A stretch of 64,000 nt of DNA from Qingrenia yutianensis (GCF_014385105.1 NZ_JACRTE010000007.1:52927-116926), one strand, 5' to 3'. Counted from the first letter of the stretch, positions 17,549 through 26,730 are shown. Made by a program: numbers and translations. The notes: a model not told the origin generated them from the letters alone.

Positions 17549-18808
17549 TTAAATTTTAAGCGCGTTTTTAATGCTCTGCGCGTCAAGACTGCACTCTGTC
17601 TGGGTGCCGTCCGCCATATTTTTGATGTGCGCCCTGTTTTCGTTCATCTCGTTTTCGCCCACGATAACCGAGTTTTTCGCGCCTATCTTGTTTGCGAATT
17701 TCATCTGCGCCTTAACGCTCCTCGAAAGGTGGTCGATTTCGCATTTCACGCCGTTTTCGCGCAGTTTAAACGCAAGCCCCTGCACAAACGTACTCGCTTT
17801 GTCGCCCATCGAACCGATAAAAATATCGGGAACGTCCGCATCGGGGAATTTTATGCCCTGTTCCTCCATTGTGAGGATAAGCCTTTCAATTCCGAGCGCA
17901 AATCCGCTTGCCGGAGTGGGCGTATGACCGAGCTGTTCAACCAGTCCGTCGTAGCGTCCGCCGCCGCAGATTGTGCTGTTTGAATTTTTGTTGTCCGCTA
18001 TAATTTCAAACACGGTTTTTGTGTAATAATCAAGTCCGCGCACGATATACGGGTCGATAAAATATTCAATTCCCATATTTTCAAGCGCGCTTTTAACCGC
18101 GTCAAAATGCTCTCTGCACTCGCCGCAGATACAGTCCAAAAACATAGGCGCGCCCTTTGAAAGCTCCTTGCACACTTTCGACTTGCAGTCGAGAATACGA
18201 AGCGGATTTTTTTCAAATCTGCTTTTGCAGGTGTCACAAAGTTCGTCATACTTCGGACGCAGAAAATCCCTTAATTTTTCGTTATATTCCTTACGGCATT
18301 TCGGACAGCCGATACTGTTGATGTTAAGCTTTAAATTCGTAAGCCCGAGCCTTTTATACAAAAGCATCGGAAGGCTCATAAGCTCCGCGTCGACGCTCGG
18401 ATTTTTACTGCCGATAACCTCCGCGCCGAACTGGTGAAATTCGCGGTATCTGCCGGCCTGGTTTTTCTCGTAGCGGTAGCAGGTGATGTTATAAAAAAGC
18501 TTGGACGGCTGAGGAGTGTTGAAAAGTCCGTTTTCAATATAGCTTCTCGATGCCGACGCGGTGCCCTCGGGGCGCAGGGTAATACTTCGTCCGCCCTTGT
18601 CCTCAAAGGTATACATTTCCTTTTCCACAACGTCGGTAGTGTCGCCCACACCGCGCTCAAACAGTTCTGTATGTTCAAAAACGGGAGTTCTTATTTCTTT
18701 AAAATTGTATTCATCGCAGATTTTTAAAATTTCTCTTTCGATATACTGCCAAATATGCGCTTTTTCGGGCAGAATATCGTTTGTGCCTTTCGGCGCTCTC
18801 GTTAGCAT
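17549..18808 (-). CDS. hisS: Histidyl-tRNA synthetase
   Basis: This 419-residue class IIa synthetase starts at the ATG at 18808 (MLTRAPKGTNDILPEK) behind GGGAAGTG. The upstream in-frame ATG at 18841 adds residues not seen in the family. Motif 2 (CYRYEKNQAGRYREFHQFG) and the histidine-specific LDYYTKTVFEI are present, followed by the C-terminal anticodon-binding domain. It is co-directional with aspS and has a clear promoter. Confidence 0.97.
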   Translation of the reverse strand: MLTRAPKGTNDILPEKAHIWQYIEREILKICDEYNFKEIRTPVFEHTELFERGVGDTTDVVEKEMYTFEDKGGRSITLRPEGTASASRSYIENGLFNTPQPSKLFYNITCYRYEKNQAGRYREFHQFGAEVIGSKNPSVDAELMSLPMLLYKRLGLTNLKLNINSIGCPKCRKEYNEKLRDFLRPKYDELCDTCKSRFEKNPLRILDCKSKVCKELSKGAPMFLDCICGECREHFDAVKSALENMGIEYFIDPYIVRGLDYYTKTVFEIIADNKNSNSTICGGGRYDGLVEQLGHTPTPASGFALGIERLILTMEEQGIKFPDADVPDIFIGSMGDKASTFVQGLAFKLRENGVKCEIDHLSRSVKAQMKFANKIGAKNSVIVGENEMNENRAHIKNMADGTQTECSLDAQSIKNALKI

Positions 18809-18853
18809 TAAATCACTTCCCAAAACGATAATTTCATACATATATTACTCTTT

Positions 18854-18883
18854 ATTGTAAAATATTAAGACTGTGTTTGTCAA
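18854..18883 (-). promoter_or_regulatory. Sigma-A promoter of hisS-aspS
   Basis: On the minus strand TTGACA (18883-18878) and TACAAT (18859-18854) are separated by 18 bp. The leader is only about 40 nt, so there is no room for a T-box. Confidence 0.8.
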
Positions 18884-18912
18884 GCGTTTTGCAATATTTT
18901 TTGAAATTTTTG

Positions 18913-19146
18913 TCAGAGGCATATTTTTACCAAAATGATGTCACAGCTTATTTTTGTGATGCAGTTCCACGGTATGCATACTTTTTCGCATTTTGAAAAA
19001 ATTCCGAATTTAGACCTTCCCGGCACGACGATTGCGAGAATCTGCCCCGAACACTCGTCAATTTCGAGGTCGCAAACGTAGCCGAGCCTCTCGCCCGTGA
19101 CGAGGTTTATCACCTCACGGCATTTGAAATCCGACGCTCTGAACAT
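18913..19146 (-). CDS. ylmC: YlmC/YmxH-family PRC-barrel sporulation protein
   Basis: This 77-residue protein reads MFRASDFKCREVINLVTGER, then LGYVCDLEIDECSGQILAIV and PGRSKFGIFS, the compact PRC-barrel typical of the YlmC/YmxH family found in spore formers. Its molecular role is not established; some members are expressed in the mother cell or forespore. The ATG at 19146 follows GGGGG. It lies upstream of the hisS promoter on the same strand. Confidence 0.88.
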   Translation of the reverse strand: MFRASDFKCREVINLVTGERLGYVCDLEIDECSGQILAIVVPGRSKFGIFSKCEKVCIPWNCITKISCDIILVKICL

Positions 19147-19248
19147 ATAATTTCCCCCTTTTTTTGAGTTTATGACGCGGTGAAAAATTTATGTGTATTT
19201 TTTATAAAAACGGCAAACAATAAGACAAAAAGGAAAGGGTGATTTTTG

Positions 19249-19419
19249 ATGATGAAAGGTTTTTCGTGCGGACTCATTGCAGGTGCGCTGATAGGCGCGG
19301 CGGCAGGTATGCTTGCCGACCCGATAAAAGACCGCCAGCACGCAAAGATGTCGCGAAAAAAACGCGAGATGTTCAAAGCCGTCGGCAATGTTATCGACAA
19401 CGTGATGGATATGTTTTAA
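19249..19419 (+). CDS. Small YtxH-like membrane-associated protein
   Basis: This short gene encodes 56 residues, starting at the first of two ATGs at 19249 behind AGGAAAGGG and ending at TAA 19417-19419. The product begins MMKGFSCGLIAGALIGAAAG, a glycine/alanine membrane segment, then a basic stretch HAKMSRKKREMFKAVG and an amphipathic end. The pattern resembles very small YtxH-type proteins, but the family is not certain. A strong terminator starts just downstream, which supports a real gene. Confidence 0.7.
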   Translation: MMKGFSCGLIAGALIGAAAGMLADPIKDRQHAKMSRKKREMFKAVGNVIDNVMDMF

Positions 19420-19426
19420 GGGCGCA

Positions 19427-19467
19427 GGGGTTGCAAGGGACGTTTCCCTTACAATCCCTCTTTTTTT
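19427..19467 (+). terminator. Terminator after the 56-residue gene, also a repeat-family hairpin
   Basis: GGGGTTG-C-AAGGGA pairs with TCCCTT-A-CAATCCC (one G-T pair, one mismatch), followed by a T run at 19461-19467. A related hairpin (GGGGAGGCAAAGG...CCTTTGCAATCCC) precedes the second copy of the adjacent repeat at 63,739. Confidence 0.85.
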
Positions 19468-19485
19468 GTTTTCAAAATTAACCTA

Positions 19486-19603
19486 TCATATCAAAAACAG
19501 GTTATCGTAATTTTTCCTTTGCTCCGCAGGCACCGCTTTTACTCTAAAAGTGCCATAAGCGGAGCGAAACAGTAAGATAACAAATTTTATGTTTTTGATA
19601 TGA
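19486..19603. repeat. MITE-like element with 14-bp perfect terminal inverted repeats
   Basis: TCATATCAAAAACA (19486-19499) and TGTTTTTGATATGA (19590-19603) are perfect inverted repeats, extended inward by GTTATC/GATAAC. Inside, GCTCCGC (19521-19527) pairs with GCGGAGC (19559-19565). The first 56 bp recur with one extra T at 63,801-63,857. No coding sequence lies inside. With the hairpin before it and the GH31 promoter after it, this accounts for the 311-bp gap. Confidence 0.8.
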
Positions 19604-19665
19604 CACAGCAAACCCAAACTCGGCAAAAAGGTCAAAAATTGTAACAAAAATGTCGTTTTTATGTA

Positions 19666-19694
19666 TTGAAAACTTGCAAAAAATACTATATAAT
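19666..19694 (+). promoter_or_regulatory. Sigma-A promoter of the GH31 gene
   Basis: TTGAAA (19666-19671) and TATAAT (19689-19694) are 17 bp apart, with the start codon at 19731. Confidence 0.75.
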
Positions 19695-19730
19695 GGAATA
19701 AATCAAACCACTCTTACAAGGAGAAAAGCT

Positions 19731-22052
19731 ATGACTAATCCTATTGCGAACAAAAACGCGGTGATACGCGGTGACAAATACCGTTTCACCGTTTTGACCG
19801 ACCGTCTTTTGCGTCTTGAATACGACGAGGACGGAATTTTTGAAGACCGCGCGACACAATGCGTTGTAAACCGCAATTTCCCCGTCCCCGAATTTTCGGT
19901 TAAGGAAAAGGACGGCGTTCTCACCATAGAAACCAACTGTCTGCGCCTTGAATACCGAGGCGGAAAATTCACGCGAAACACGCTTAACATTACATACTGC
20001 GGACGTATGGGAAAAATCGTCGGCACGGGCGGTGCGTACTACTTCGGCGACGAAAACATCACGCCGTTTCGCGGAACAATCCGCACGCTCGACGGCGTAA
20101 ACGGCGCAAAAGAGCTTCCGCCGAGCATTATGTCAAACCGCCGTATGACGCATTTTGACGACAGCGAAAGCCTCGCGCTCACCGACGATTTTGTAAAGGT
20201 GCGCAAAAAGGGCATTGTCGATACATACGTTTTCGGATATTCAAACGCGCTGACCGACTGCCTTGACGCGTACTATGAGCTGACGGGCAAAACTCCGCTC
20301 TTACCGCGTTTTGCACTCGGTAACTGGTGGAGCAAATATTTCAAATACACCGAAAAAACCTATCTTGACCTTATGAACCGTTTTAAAGAGGAAAATATTC
20401 CGATTTCGGTTGCGGTTATAGATATGGACTGGCACAAGGTTGACATCGACCCGAAATACGGTTCGGGCTGGACGGGCTTCAGCTGGAACACCGACTTTTT
20501 CCCCGACCCCAAGAGGTTTTTGGACGCTCTGCATGCTCTCAACACAAAAACTTCGCTCAACCTGCATCCTGCCGGCGGAATTTCCGCACACGAGGACTGC
20601 TATGAGGAAACCGCAAAAGCTATGGGCGTTGACCCCAAAACCGAGGAAAATATTCCGTTTGACATTGCGGAGAAGAAATTTATCGACGTGTATTTTGACA
20701 AGGTTTTGAAACCGCTTGAGGATATGGGCGTCGATTTTTGGTGGATGGACTGGCAGCAGGGCAACACCAGCAAAACCGAGGGGCTCGACCCCCTTTGGAT
20801 GCTCAATCACTATCATTATAATTACGCGCGCAAAGACGGCAAACGCGGAATTTTGTTCTCGCGTTTTTCGGGTTACGGCTCACAGCGCTATCCCGTCGGA
20901 TTTTCGGGCGACACACACGTTACGTGGGAAAGCCTTGATTTTCAGCCGTATTTCACAAGCAGTGCGACAAACGTCGGATACGGCTGGTGGAGCCACGACA
21001 TAGGCGGTCATATGATGGGTGTTCGCGACGACGACCTTATGAACCGCTGGACACAGCTGGGCGTATTTTCGCCGATTATGCGTCTGCACTCGTCAAACAG
21101 CGAATTTATCTCGCGCGAACCGTGGAATTTCTCGTACGAAACGCATCAGAGTATGCGCAAATTTATGCGTCTGCGATGCGAGATGATACCGTATCTTTAC
21201 ACAATGAACTACCGCGCAAGTGCACTGAACCGTCCGCTTGTTATGCCGCTTTACTATTTTTATAACAATGCGGAATCGCAGGAAATCAAAAACGAATATT
21301 TCTTCGGCACCGAGCTTATCGTAAGCCCGGTTACTCACCCGAAAGACGGCGTTACAAATATGGGAAAAGCGAAGGTTTATCTGCCCGAAGGCGAATGGTT
21401 TGACTTTTTTAATAAGTACAGATATTCGGGCAACCGCACATTTACGGCATACAGAAAATACGACGAAATGCCTGTTTTTGCAAAGGCGGGCGCGATTATC
21501 CCGATGAGTGCGGCGGAGGTTAACCCCGACAAAAACCCAGACGAGATTATTTTGAACATTTTCCCCGGCGCGGACAACACGTTCACGCTCTACGAAGACG
21601 ACAACCTTACGGAAAGCTATCTTGACGGAAAATTTGCGAAAACCGAAATTAAACTCGACTGGACGGGCAAAAAAATCACAATCGGCGCGCCGACGGGCGA
21701 TTTGAGCGTTATTCCCGAAAACAGACGTTACAAAATTGTGCTCAACTGTGTTGACGACTGCAATGTTTCGGTTAACGGCAAATTTGAAAAACGTTACGAA
21801 AACGGCGCGGTTATCGTTGAAATCAGCGGTGCGGACGGAGCGGAAATTTCGTTTGACAGCCTTAATATCACCGAAAACGATTATGTTAAAAAGGTGTTTG
21901 ACATAATTTATCCCGCAACCGCGGAACATAATCTCAAAGCGAGAATTATTAAATCGGTGCGCGAAAAATCCAAAGCCGAGGCATTGTCCGACGTTATCGC
22001 AACCGATATGGACGAAAACCTCAAATCAGCAGTTATCGAAGTTTTAATGTAG
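19731..22052 (+). CDS. Glycoside hydrolase family 31 (alpha-glucosidase/alpha-xylosidase type)
   Basis: This 773-residue enzyme starts at the ATG at 19731 behind AAGGAGAAAAGCT. There is no signal peptide, so it is cytoplasmic. An N-terminal beta-sandwich (about 1-185) precedes the (beta/alpha)8 barrel. The nucleophile Asp is in VDFWWMDWQQG and the acid/base Asp in VGFSGDTHVTWESL; GYGWWSHDIGGHMMG is the usual substrate-site stretch. The nucleophile motif WMDW differs from the classic WxDMNE, a known variation in GH31 subgroups acting on alpha-glucosides or modified glucosides. Exact substrate cannot be read. It converges on the FAD oxidoreductase gene, separated by two terminator hairpins. Confidence 0.93.
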   Translation: MTNPIANKNAVIRGDKYRFTVLTDRLLRLEYDEDGIFEDRATQCVVNRNFPVPEFSVKEKDGVLTIETNCLRLEYRGGKFTRNTLNITYCGRMGKIVGTGGAYYFGDENITPFRGTIRTLDGVNGAKELPPSIMSNRRMTHFDDSESLALTDDFVKVRKKGIVDTYVFGYSNALTDCLDAYYELTGKTPLLPRFALGNWWSKYFKYTEKTYLDLMNRFKEENIPISVAVIDMDWHKVDIDPKYGSGWTGFSWNTDFFPDPKRFLDALHALNTKTSLNLHPAGGISAHEDCYEETAKAMGVDPKTEENIPFDIAEKKFIDVYFDKVLKPLEDMGVDFWWMDWQQGNTSKTEGLDPLWMLNHYHYNYARKDGKRGILFSRFSGYGSQRYPVGFSGDTHVTWESLDFQPYFTSSATNVGYGWWSHDIGGHMMGVRDDDLMNRWTQLGVFSPIMRLHSSNSEFISREPWNFSYETHQSMRKFMRLRCEMIPYLYTMNYRASALNRPLVMPLYYFYNNAESQEIKNEYFFGTELIVSPVTHPKDGVTNMGKAKVYLPEGEWFDFFNKYRYSGNRTFTAYRKYDEMPVFAKAGAIIPMSAAEVNPDKNPDEIILNIFPGADNTFTLYEDDNLTESYLDGKFAKTEIKLDWTGKKITIGAPTGDLSVIPENRRYKIVLNCVDDCNVSVNGKFEKRYENGAVIVEISGADGAEISFDSLNITENDYVKKVFDIIYPATAEHNLKARIIKSVREKSKAEALSDVIATDMDENLKSAVIEVLM

Positions 22053-22106
22053 GAATTTTAATTTGACGGAAACGTTGAATTGATACGAAATTGTTGATTT
22101 ATTTTA

Positions 22107-22132
22107 ACGGGGCGATGTGGGCATCGCCCCGT
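22107..22132 (+). repeat. Short oriented hairpin repeat copy 2, probable GH31 terminator
   Basis: An 11-bp perfect stem ACGGGGCGATG/CATCGCCCCGT with loop TGGG lies 54 bp after the GH31 stop and is followed by ATATTTTA. It is the best-preserved copy of the family also seen at 4,396, 26,771 and 30,759. Confidence 0.75.
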
Positions 22133-22153
22133 ATATTTTATCCGAAAACACAC

Positions 22154-22185
22154 AAACCCCCGATACAAAAAACGTATCGGGGTTT
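22154..22185. terminator. Terminator hairpin between GH31 and the FAD oxidoreductase
   Basis: AAACCCC-C-GATAC pairs with GTATCGGGGTTT (one bulged C). It serves either converging gene; the flanking T tracts are short. Confidence 0.65.
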
Positions 22186-22260
22186 AAATTTACTGTAAAC
22201 ATCGGCGAATTTGCTCACCGTCGGGAAAATTAGTCCCGAACATTTAATCAATAAAAAATC

Positions 22261-23442
22261 CTAATCATCGAGGTGCAATTTCACACCGTTCTGCGTTAAT
22301 TTTTCCTGCAATTTTGAAACGTCGAGCGACGCAAAATCGTCCGACATTGCCGCGGCACACCCTGCCGCCTCACCGCTCACCGCGCAGACGGGAATAACAC
22401 GCGACAAATCCCACAGATTATCTTTAACGCCGAAACATCTGCCGGCAACGGCGAGGTTTTTCACTTTGCCGTTATAGAGCGAACGGAACGGAATTTCAAA
22501 AACAGGCCCTGCCTTGCGCCAGCTTGAAAACATTCCCACGCTGTCGTCAAACTTTTTGTGGTCGTCCGCAAGGTCGAGGTCATATTCCGCAGCAATTCTG
22601 CGCGTCATTCTCACCTGCGGAATTGTCGCGAGCGACGTTAACGCATACGACTTATCTTTCTCCCAATGTTTTACGAAATCCGAATAAATCGAACCGTGCG
22701 AAAGGTATGTCATTTCGCAAAGCTCGTCGTTTTCCACCGCCTCAAACGTTTTATCCACAAGTTTTTCGACGGGATTATCCGCTTCGTCCGCCACACCGCG
22801 CATTTTAAGGTGAAAACCGCCGTTTTTATCGGTATAATAATACCACGCCGCAAGGATATTTTTATAACTGTATTTTGCACACTCCGCGCCGGCAAGATAT
22901 GCAACGTCCGCGTCGCCCGTGCAGTCGACAACGCTTTTTACTTCAACCGCACTTCTGCCCGATTTATTTTCAATCACGATATTTTTAATTTTTCCGCCGT
23001 CACACACCGCACTGCACGCCGACGTGCCGTACATAATTTCGACGCCCTCTTTTAAAAGAAGTTTTTCTGCCAGAATTGCAAAAAGATACGGATTATACTG
23101 CACCTCAAAGCGTCTTTTCGCCTTTTCCTCTTTTGTGCCGTTCTCCAGCCACGGTTTGGGATATTTTGCGTCCGCGCCGTGCTTTATCGACATCAGCAAA
23201 AGCTCCTCGGCAATGCCGAAACTCACCTGATTTCCGAGTCCGTCGCAAAGCGGAAGATAAATTGTAACAAGTCCGCAGGTGCCGAGTCCTCCGAGCATAA
23301 ACTGCTTTTCCAAAAGTATGGTTTTTGCGCCCGAACGAGCCGCCGCAAGCGCTGCGCTTATGCCTGCAATTCCGCCTCCGGCAACCAAAACATCACACTT
23401 TTTCGCAATCGGAGTTTTAAGATTTTCGCTGATATATTCCAT
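22261..23442 (-). CDS. FAD-dependent oxidoreductase
   Basis: This 393-residue flavoprotein starts at the ATG at 23442, with GGGGG 5 bp upstream; the TTG start further out overlaps that site. The N-terminus has the dinucleotide-binding motif VLVAGGGIAGISAALAAARSG and a downstream acidic strand end (ILLEKQ). VDCTGDADVAYLAGAE and a C-terminal VAGRCFGV are typical of the FAD_oxidored family. It has no signal peptide. Its substrate is unknown. The neighbouring GH31 glycosidase converges on it, so a shared sugar pathway is possible but not shown. Confidence 0.88.
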   Translation of the reverse strand: MEYISENLKTPIAKKCDVLVAGGGIAGISAALAAARSGAKTILLEKQFMLGGLGTCGLVTIYLPLCDGLGNQVSFGIAEELLLMSIKHGADAKYPKPWLENGTKEEKAKRRFEVQYNPYLFAILAEKLLLKEGVEIMYGTSACSAVCDGGKIKNIVIENKSGRSAVEVKSVVDCTGDADVAYLAGAECAKYSYKNILAAWYYYTDKNGGFHLKMRGVADEADNPVEKLVDKTFEAVENDELCEMTYLSHGSIYSDFVKHWEKDKSYALTSLATIPQVRMTRRIAAEYDLDLADDHKKFDDSVGMFSSWRKAGPVFEIPFRSLYNGKVKNLAVAGRCFGVKDNLWDLSRVIPVCAVSGEAAGCAAAMSDDFASLDVSKLQEKLTQNGVKLHLDD

Positions 23443-23558
23443 AACGTCCCCCAAAATTAAAAATACTTATTTTCCACTATTTTAGCACATCTTTCTATGT
23501 ATTTCAACCCGAAAAGCTTTAATTTTTATGCTTTTTCAAAAAAATTTTAAAAAAACTA

Positions 23559-23587
23559 TTGACAAACAAAAAATTATGCGTTATTAT
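23559..23587 (+). promoter_or_regulatory. Sigma-A promoter of the GntR-ABC operon
   Basis: A consensus TTGACA (23559-23564) and TATTAT (23582-23587) are 17 bp apart, immediately before the operator. Confidence 0.85.
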
Positions 23588-23598
23588 GTAACCACAGC

Positions 23599-23618
23599 GT
23601 ACTAATGCACAATAGTAC
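23599..23618 (+). promoter_or_regulatory. Probable GntR (YtrA-type) operator
   Basis: The palindrome GTACTA-N8-TAGTAC starts about 11 bp after the -10 element, so a bound repressor would cover the transcription start. The sequence CACAATAGTA is directly repeated at 23608-23617 and 23618-23627, giving a third half-site. Autoregulation by the GntR protein encoded next is the simplest reading. Confidence 0.75.
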
Positions 23619-23639
23619 ACAATAGTAAGGGGTGATACA

Positions 23640-24014
23640 ATGCTGGGTATAAGCTTAAACAATTCGGCGCCGATTTACGAACAGCTTATTAACAAAATCG
23701 AAAATCTGGTGCTGGCAGGACTGCTCGAACCCAACGAGAGCCTTCCGTCGGTGCGCGAGCTTGCAACGAGCCTTGCGGTAAATCCGAACACCGTTCAGAA
23801 AGCGTATACATATCTCGAGCAGATAGGCGTGACGTATTCCGTGAGCGGAAAGGGAAGATTTGTGACGGGCGACGTTGAGGTTTTAAGGCAGAGAAAGGTC
23901 ACCGACGCGTATTTTGAACTGCAAAAAACGGTGGAAAAATTAAAGGATCTCGGCGAGGACGAAAAAAACGTGTCGGAAAAAGTTAACTCTTTTTATAAGG
24001 AGGACAAAAAATGA
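23640..24014 (+). CDS. GntR-family regulator, YtrA subfamily
   Basis: This 124-residue protein is a compact GntR regulator. It has a winged helix-turn-helix (APIYEQLINKIENLVLAGLL, SLPSVRELATSLAVNPNTVQ) and a short helical tail (about 85-124) instead of a ligand-binding domain, as in YtrA repressors. The ATG follows AAGGGGTG. Its stop overlaps the ATPase start as ATGA. YtrA-type regulators usually repress their own ABC operon in response to envelope stress or antibiotics. Confidence 0.93.
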   Translation: MLGISLNNSAPIYEQLINKIENLVLAGLLEPNESLPSVRELATSLAVNPNTVQKAYTYLEQIGVTYSVSGKGRFVTGDVEVLRQRKVTDAYFELQKTVEKLKDLGEDEKNVSEKVNSFYKEDKK

Positions 24015-24910
24015 TAGCAATAGAAAATCTAACAAAAACGTTTGACGGAAATATTATTCTCGATCATATAACGTCAAACATCAAAAAGGGCAGTATTTAC
24101 GGACTTATCGGCACAAACGGCGCAGGAAAATCCACGCTTTTGAACCTTATTTCGGGCATATATTTTCCCGACGGCGGAAAGGTTTTCATAGCCGACGAAG
24201 ATTTATCGGAAAACGTTGCGTTAAAAGACAAAATTTCCTACATAAGCGACGAGCCGTTTTTCTTTAATTCGTACACAATGACCGATATGGCAAAATACTA
24301 CGAAAAGGCTTATCCGTCGTTTTCAATGGAAAAATTCATTGAGATTTCGTCGTATTTTCCGCTGGACGTAAACAAAAAGCTCAACACATTTTCAAAGGGT
24401 ATGAAACGTCAGGCGGCGATTGTTACGGCGCTTTCGAGAAATCCCGAAATTCTTTTGTGCGACGAAAGTTTTGACGGACTTGACCCCGTGATAAGACAGC
24501 TTGTGAAAAGGATTATTATAAAGGAAGTTACCGAGCGCGGAATGACGGTTATAGTGTCGTCGCACAACCTCGGCGAGCTTGAAAATTTCTGCGATGTTAT
24601 CGGCATACTCCACGAAAACAAGATTATTATCGAAAAAAATCTTGATGACATAAAAGAAAACATACACAAAATCCAGGTTGCGTTCAAACCTATGATTGAC
24701 GTGTCGTGCTTAAATGGCATAGACATTGTGAAATCGACGGTGAGAAAAAGCATTATGGAAATCGTGGCACGCGGACGTCTTGACGATGTTTTGAGAAAAA
24801 TAGAGGAGAAAAATCCTATTCTCATCGACGTTATAGACATCTCGCTTGAAGATATTTTCATTTACGAAATGGAGGTTACAGGCTATGATGCATCAAAAAT
24901 CCTTATTTAA
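24011..24910 (+). CDS. ABC transporter ATP-binding protein
   Basis: This 299-residue ATPase has Walker A GTNGAGKST, an LSGG-type signature reading FSKGMKRQAAI, and Walker B ILLCDESFDGLDP, where Ser replaces the usual Pro after the catalytic Glu. A C-terminal extension of about 90 residues follows. It overlaps the GntR gene by 4 bp and the permease gene by 26 bp, so three genes are translationally coupled. It powers export through the downstream permease. Confidence 0.93.
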   Translation: MIAIENLTKTFDGNIILDHITSNIKKGSIYGLIGTNGAGKSTLLNLISGIYFPDGGKVFIADEDLSENVALKDKISYISDEPFFFNSYTMTDMAKYYEKAYPSFSMEKFIEISSYFPLDVNKKLNTFSKGMKRQAAIVTALSRNPEILLCDESFDGLDPVIRQLVKRIIIKEVTERGMTVIVSSHNLGELENFCDVIGILHENKIIIEKNLDDIKENIHKIQVAFKPMIDVSCLNGIDIVKSTVRKSIMEIVARGRLDDVLRKIEEKNPILIDVIDISLEDIFIYEMEVTGYDASKILI

Positions 24911-26699
24911 CCCGAAACTCGCGTTTGAGGATATGAAACAAAACAAGCACGTTATAATTTTATACACGGTTGCTTTGCTTTTATGCACGCTTTTCCCTGC
25001 GTCGCTTGAATATTCAAACTACTTTAACGATACGGTGAACAACGCATACTCTCTGCGAAGCGCCGCGGAAATTCTCGCGCTTTCAAATCCGTTTGTTATG
25101 ATGCTCACCTTTGCGGCGGCGTTTATAATTGTTATTTTGCAGTTTAACTATCTGTATAAGCAAAGCTCGGTGATTTTTGTTCACTCAATGCCGTACACGC
25201 GCGCAAACATTATTGTGACAAAATACATATCGGGGCTTTTGGCGGCAGTTCTGCCGATTTTGCTGGTTGGAATCATAAATATGTTCGCCGCAAAAACTAT
25301 GGGTATCGACTATCTTATGTCATACACCGATTACAACAAGGTTATGATATACTGCATACTTTCGACCGCTTTTTGTTACAGCGTTATGGTTATGGCGCAA
25401 ACCGTTTCATCGGGCATATTTTCACTGCTTATCGCAACATCTTTCGTGTTTTTGCTCTACCCCATAACAAAGGGTGTTCTTGCGGGAATGGTATCAACAT
25501 ATCTTAGAACCTACAATATCGAAACGCTTTTCAGCCGCGAGATTGACTATATCTTCCCGTTCTGGAAAATTGCTTCGGCCGAGGATGCGTCGGAGGCGCT
25601 CACTTGGGGATTTTCGGCATACCTTGTCATTTCGTCAATCGTTATGCTCGCAATCTCCGCGCTTGTTTACTCGAAACGCAAAAGTGAAAATTCAAACAAA
25701 TTCTTTGCGTTCAATACTGTTAACAAGTTTTTAAAATACTATATCACAATCGTTTTATCGCTCGGCGTGGGTGCGCTTACGGGTATGGCGGCATACGGCA
25801 GCTTCGGCATTTCGTATGTTATGTATATCGTTTCGGCAATAATCATTTTTGCGGTTTTGCAGGCGATTTTCGACAAAAACATCAAAAATATGTTTGCAAA
25901 CAAATTAAGCCTCGGTGCGGTTCTTCTTGTTATCACCGCAGTTGTGTGTATGTTTAAATTTGATGTTTTTAAACTTAACGACCGCATCCCCGACGCAGCC
26001 GACACAAAAAGCATCGGAATTACGCTTCCGCTGCGCTACGAAAACTATGTTTCGGCGGACGGCAGCTACAATTTTACCGACAAGAAAACTATTGAAAAAG
26101 CAATTCTGCTTATGAAAAATTCCGAGCCGGCATATGACCGCGGCTGGACGACCGACGACAATTCATATTCCGTTACGTTCATAACCGACAAATACAAAAA
26201 ACTCGGCATTTCGCGCCGTGCGCTTGTGAAAAAAACCGATTTGGAAGAATTTTCGAAGGCAGTTTTCGAAACCGCCGAGTTTAAAAAACAACTCACGCCC
26301 GACGAAAGTCAGGTAGAGGCAATTTACTGGACATATGTTAATTACGGCGACAACGAGAGCTTTAACGTTCAGACAAAGGCGCAGATAGAAAAATTGCTTA
26401 AAACATATTCGGCAGAGGTGAATAACATAAGTGCGGACGAATTTGTACACGGCAAGGTTTTGGGTTCGATAGAATATGAAATTCCGATTCAGAAAAATGA
26501 TAATTTTGCGCGTCCCACCCGTTCGTTTTCTTACCGCCGCGCTCCCGTTTTTGAAAGCTGCACCGAAACACTTAAGCTGATGGAGCAATACCGCGCGGAA
26601 TTTGAGGAGTCGGTAAAAAACGCGGACAACGGCGATGAAAAGTCCGAAGATAACGCGGATAATGCAGAAAATGCGGAAACAACCATAGCACAGGAATAG
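24885..26699 (+). CDS. ABC transporter permease with large extracytoplasmic domain
   Basis: The start at 24885 (ATGATG) follows GGAGG; the longer frame from 24846 begins inside the ATPase gene. The product is about 604 residues. There are roughly twelve membrane segments in the first 380 residues, then a soluble domain starting near FDVFKLNDRIPDAADT, and an acidic, low-complexity C-terminal tail rich in Asp, Asn and Glu. The shape fits ABC-2-like permeases in YtrA-controlled operons. Substrate unknown. Confidence 0.85.
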   Translation: MMHQKSLFNPKLAFEDMKQNKHVIILYTVALLLCTLFPASLEYSNYFNDTVNNAYSLRSAAEILALSNPFVMMLTFAAAFIIVILQFNYLYKQSSVIFVHSMPYTRANIIVTKYISGLLAAVLPILLVGIINMFAAKTMGIDYLMSYTDYNKVMIYCILSTAFCYSVMVMAQTVSSGIFSLLIATSFVFLLYPITKGVLAGMVSTYLRTYNIETLFSREIDYIFPFWKIASAEDASEALTWGFSAYLVISSIVMLAISALVYSKRKSENSNKFFAFNTVNKFLKYYITIVLSLGVGALTGMAAYGSFGISYVMYIVSAIIIFAVLQAIFDKNIKNMFANKLSLGAVLLVITAVVCMFKFDVFKLNDRIPDAADTKSIGITLPLRYENYVSADGSYNFTDKKTIEKAILLMKNSEPAYDRGWTTDDNSYSVTFITDKYKKLGISRRALVKKTDLEEFSKAVFETAEFKKQLTPDESQVEAIYWTYVNYGDNESFNVQTKAQIEKLLKTYSAEVNNISADEFVHGKVLGSIEYEIPIQKNDNFARPTRSFSYRRAPVFESCTETLKLMEQYRAEFEESVKNADNGDEKSEDNADNAENAETTIAQE

Positions 26700-26730
26700 A
26701 TAAATCTCCCCCGTTTTGAAATTCTTTTTG

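Noticed and set aside
18809..18853. Possible T-box leader before hisS
   Set aside because: The distance from -10 to start codon is about 45 nt, far too short for a T-box.
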